DNA from: Methanocorpusculum sp.
GTDB taxonomy: Archaea > Halobacteriota > Methanomicrobia > Methanomicrobiales > Methanocorpusculaceae
Direction of reading: 5' to 3'
DNA: 7,243 bases
NCBI GenBank assembly: GCA_017622255.1
Contig: JAGARL010000205.1
Location: 1-7,243 of the forward strand
The position numbers and the translations under genes are program-made. This document shows, one piece after another, positions 5,384 to 7,243 of this stretch. How positions within the stretch are numbered: position 1 is the first letter of the stretch; each line of letters starts with the position of its first letter. The notes beneath the pieces were generated by a model, which saw nothing but the letters and a program-made list of their open reading frames with translations, was not told the DNA's origin and did not search any database.

Positions 5384-6235
5384 ATGGTTAAAGTAGCAGC
5401 ATTCGGTATGGGCCGCATTGGAGGAGAAGCGGCCTACATCTCCGCGGTCAACGGATTTGCCGACGAGCTTGTAATATACGACATCATGCCGGAGTTTCTG
5501 CATGCACAGAAACTCGACCTGATGCACGGCGCAGACATTCCCATCTCCACCAATATTGCAGATATGAAGGATGCGGACTACTGCATCTTCTCTGCCGGAT
5601 ACTCGCGTTCGCCAAACGTCAAAACCCGCGCAGACTTATTCGACAAAAACCTCCCGATTGCCCGCGAGGCGGCAGAACAGCTCAAAGGATTCTCCGGAAA
5701 ACTGATTGTCATCACCAACCCGATGGATGTCTTTACCTGGTACTTCGCAAAGCACGCAGGCCTTGACGAAGGACAGGTTGTCGGATTCGGCGGACTCTTA
5801 GACAGCCGCAGATTTACCGTTGCGCTTTCCTCTATGGGAATCAAAGAGGAAGGAATGGTCCTTGGAGAACACGGAGAAAACCAGGTCCCGGTTTTCTCCA
5901 AGCTTTCCGTCGATGTTCCGGAAGCTGTCCGCGAGGAAGTGCTCTTAGGCCTTCGCGGCTCTTCCATGCCGGTCATCAAAGGAAAGGGCGGCACTGTCTT
6001 CGGCCCGGCATACCACATCGCAAACATGATGCAGAAGATTGAGAAAGGGGAAGAGTTCATCTGCTCGCTTCCGGCAAACGGTGCATATGGTATTGACGGG
6101 TGCTCTATCGGCCTTCCGGCAAAAGTTACCCGAGACGGTGCAAAGATTAACGAGAATCTCAAACTTGATGACTGGGAAACCGAAAAACTCAACGCTGCAG
6201 CAGAGTTCCTCACTGGCCTTTGCCGGAGAGTCTAA
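5384..6235 (+). CDS. mdh: Malate dehydrogenase (LDH/MDH superfamily)
   Basis: A 283-residue cytosolic NAD(P)-dependent dehydrogenase interconverting malate and oxaloacetate. In methanogens this feeds the incomplete reductive citric acid cycle. The Rossmann glycine motif is GMGRIG (8-13), and D33 at the end of the second strand favours NAD. Substrate-loop arginines are R75 and R82 in SRSPNVKTRADL; R75 occupies the position that is Gln in lactate dehydrogenases, so malate is the better call. N112 (TNPMD), D140 and R143 (LLDSRRF) and catalytic H163 (GEHGENQVP) complete the active site. KGKGGTVFGPA and GIDGCSIGLPAKV match the C-terminal domain. It is somewhat shorter than the usual 300-310 residues, mostly at the end. 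The 35 bases between the TraX-like stop and this ATG contain no clear Shine-Dalgarno, so it may have its own leaderless start. polB begins on the base after the stop. Confidence 0.9.
   Translation: MVKVAAFGMGRIGGEAAYISAVNGFADELVIYDIMPEFLHAQKLDLMHGADIPISTNIADMKDADYCIFSAGYSRSPNVKTRADLFDKNLPIAREAAEQLKGFSGKLIVITNPMDVFTWYFAKHAGLDEGQVVGFGGLLDSRRFTVALSSMGIKEEGMVLGEHGENQVPVFSKLSVDVPEAVREEVLLGLRGSSMPVIKGKGGTVFGPAYHIANMMQKIEKGEEFICSLPANGAYGIDGCSIGLPAKVTRDGAKINENLKLDDWETEKLNAAAEFLTGLCRRV
6225..6230 (+). promoter_or_regulatory. Ribosome-binding site of polB inside the end of mdh
   Basis: GGAGAG sits within the last codons of mdh, five bases before the polB ATG at 6236. Because the mdh TAA (6233-6235) directly abuts that ATG, polB translation is probably coupled to mdh. 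Confidence 0.7.
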
Positions 6236-7243
6236 ATGGAAATCGCCATCAATCAGGCTGAATACTCAAACACTCCGGCAGGCCCTGTGGTCCACATCTT
6301 CGGACGCGAAGCAGACGGCACTGCACACGAGTTAAAGGTCACTGGATTTCGTCCCTACTTCTGGGTAAAGGAAAGCGAAGCATACCGCCCGCATCCAAAA
6401 AATCTCACGGTAACCGAAGATAAAGCATTCTCCATAAAAGGCGAACCGCTGATTCGCATCTATACCGAAAAGCCGGGAGATGTGCGTGCGGCACGCGAGA
6501 ACTATCACCACTTCGAAGCAGACATCCCCTTCGCCACCCGTTTCCTGATTGACTTAGGTCTTACAGGAGGCGTCTCCTTCCCGGCAGAAACCTGCAGTTA
6601 CACCGAACTCTCCCCCGCACATGTTCTCTCGAAGGCAAGAGTCTGCATGTGCGATATCGAGTGTGACGACCGATACGGATTCCCGGAGGCGGAACGCGAT
6701 GCGATAAACTGCATTACCTGCCATGACTCCTTTGACGACTGCTACACCACTTTCTTCCTCAACGGAGAGACTCCGCTCACCGCAGCAGAGCCGCTTCCAA
6801 ACGGCTGTTTTGACGAAAGCCGCCACAAAATTCTTGCCTTCGACTCCGAGCGGGAACTCTTCAAGGCATTTATCGCATACATTCAGGAAAAAAATCCTGA
6901 CATCTTGTCCGGCTGGAACTTTGCAGATTTCGATGCCGCCTATATCTTAAAGCGGGCAGAAGTCCTCGGCTTCAAGCCGGATGTGTTCGCACGGCTCCCG
7001 GGCGTTGTTGACCGAAACGCCATGCGCGGAAGAGTCATCTTCGATTTGCTTACCGCATACAAGAAGATGCAGAGCGGACAGAAAGAATCCTACCGCCTGG
7101 ATGCTATTGCAGAAGAGGAGCTTGGAGAGCGCAAGGTTCGCTATACCGGAACACTGGGAGATCTCTGGAACAACGATCCCTTGAAGATGATCGAGTACAA
7201 CTTCAAGGATGTGGAACTCTGTGTCGGCATCAACCGCAAAAAC
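6236..7243 (+). CDS. polB: DNA polymerase, family B (PolB), 5' part, truncated by window edge
   Basis: I translated 336 codons from the ATG at 6236; the frame stays open through the last base. This is the N-terminal and 3'-5' exonuclease part of an archaeal replicative or repair polymerase; the catalytic polymerase motifs lie beyond the window. Residues 37-45 (GFRPYFWVK) match the N-terminal segment that forms the template-uracil pocket in archaeal PolB. All three proofreading motifs are present: Exo I D140-I-E142, Exo II N228-FADF-D233 within SGWNFADFD, and Exo III Y321-NFK-D325. The exonuclease therefore looks active. Archaeal family-B polymerases usually run to 750-1000 residues, so more than half is missing. 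It directly abuts mdh, an unrelated metabolic gene. The family call is firm; the symbol polB is generic. Confidence 0.95.
   Translation, partial: MEIAINQAEYSNTPAGPVVHIFGREADGTAHELKVTGFRPYFWVKESEAYRPHPKNLTVTEDKAFSIKGEPLIRIYTEKPGDVRAARENYHHFEADIPFATRFLIDLGLTGGVSFPAETCSYTELSPAHVLSKARVCMCDIECDDRYGFPEAERDAINCITCHDSFDDCYTTFFLNGETPLTAAEPLPNGCFDESRHKILAFDSERELFKAFIAYIQEKNPDILSGWNFADFDAAYILKRAEVLGFKPDVFARLPGVVDRNAMRGRVIFDLLTAYKKMQSGQKESYRLDAIAEEELGERKVRYTGTLGDLWNNDPLKMIEYNFKDVELCVGINRKN

Noticed and set aside
5578..6213. 211-codon open frame on the minus strand
   Set aside because: It is the antisense shadow of mdh; the Ser/Pro-rich product has no domain, while mdh has a full active site.
1..7243. 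CRISPR array, tRNA, insertion sequence or defence island
   Set aside because: No regularly spaced repeats, no cloverleaf, and no transposase or nuclease-like defence gene; nearly all sequence is accounted for by housekeeping genes.

Overview
The window comes from a methanogenic archaeon. It carries atwA (component A2 of methyl-coenzyme M reductase activation) and methanogenesis marker protein 3, together with an archaeal ribosomal protein S17e and an archaeal family-B DNA polymerase. Balanced base composition and protein style suggest the order Methanomicrobiales (Methanocorpusculum-like). The genus is a guess and the order a moderate inference.

Layout. (1) Positions 1-2741, minus strand: a tight atwA-mmp3 pair, with mmp3 running off the left edge. 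Both products are expected to act in the ATP-dependent complex that reductively activates methyl-coenzyme M reductase. (2) Positions 2742-3023: a 282-base intergenic stretch. From right to left it holds a GC-rich foldable patch, a T-tract terminator candidate for the S17e operon, and a probable atwA promoter bracketed by inverted repeats. (3) Positions 3024-4292, minus strand: an operon of an HD-domain hydrolase, a ThiN-like domain protein (start and stop overlap as TGATG) and ribosomal protein S17e. (4) Positions 4293-4348: a 56-base divergent promoter region. (5) Positions 4349-7243, plus strand: a two-helix membrane peptide, a TraX-family membrane protein, a malate dehydrogenase, and the first 336 codons of DNA polymerase B, which begins on the base after the mdh stop codon.

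Most of this is core methanogen housekeeping. I see no insertion sequence, CRISPR array, tRNA, rRNA or phage gene. The least explained items are: the stand-alone ThiN-like protein, which appears to lack the residues needed for thiamine phosphate synthesis yet is translationally coupled to an HD hydrolase; the TraX-like putative acyltransferase beside a two-helix micro-protein; the structured patch after S17e; and the inverted repeats around the atwA promoter.
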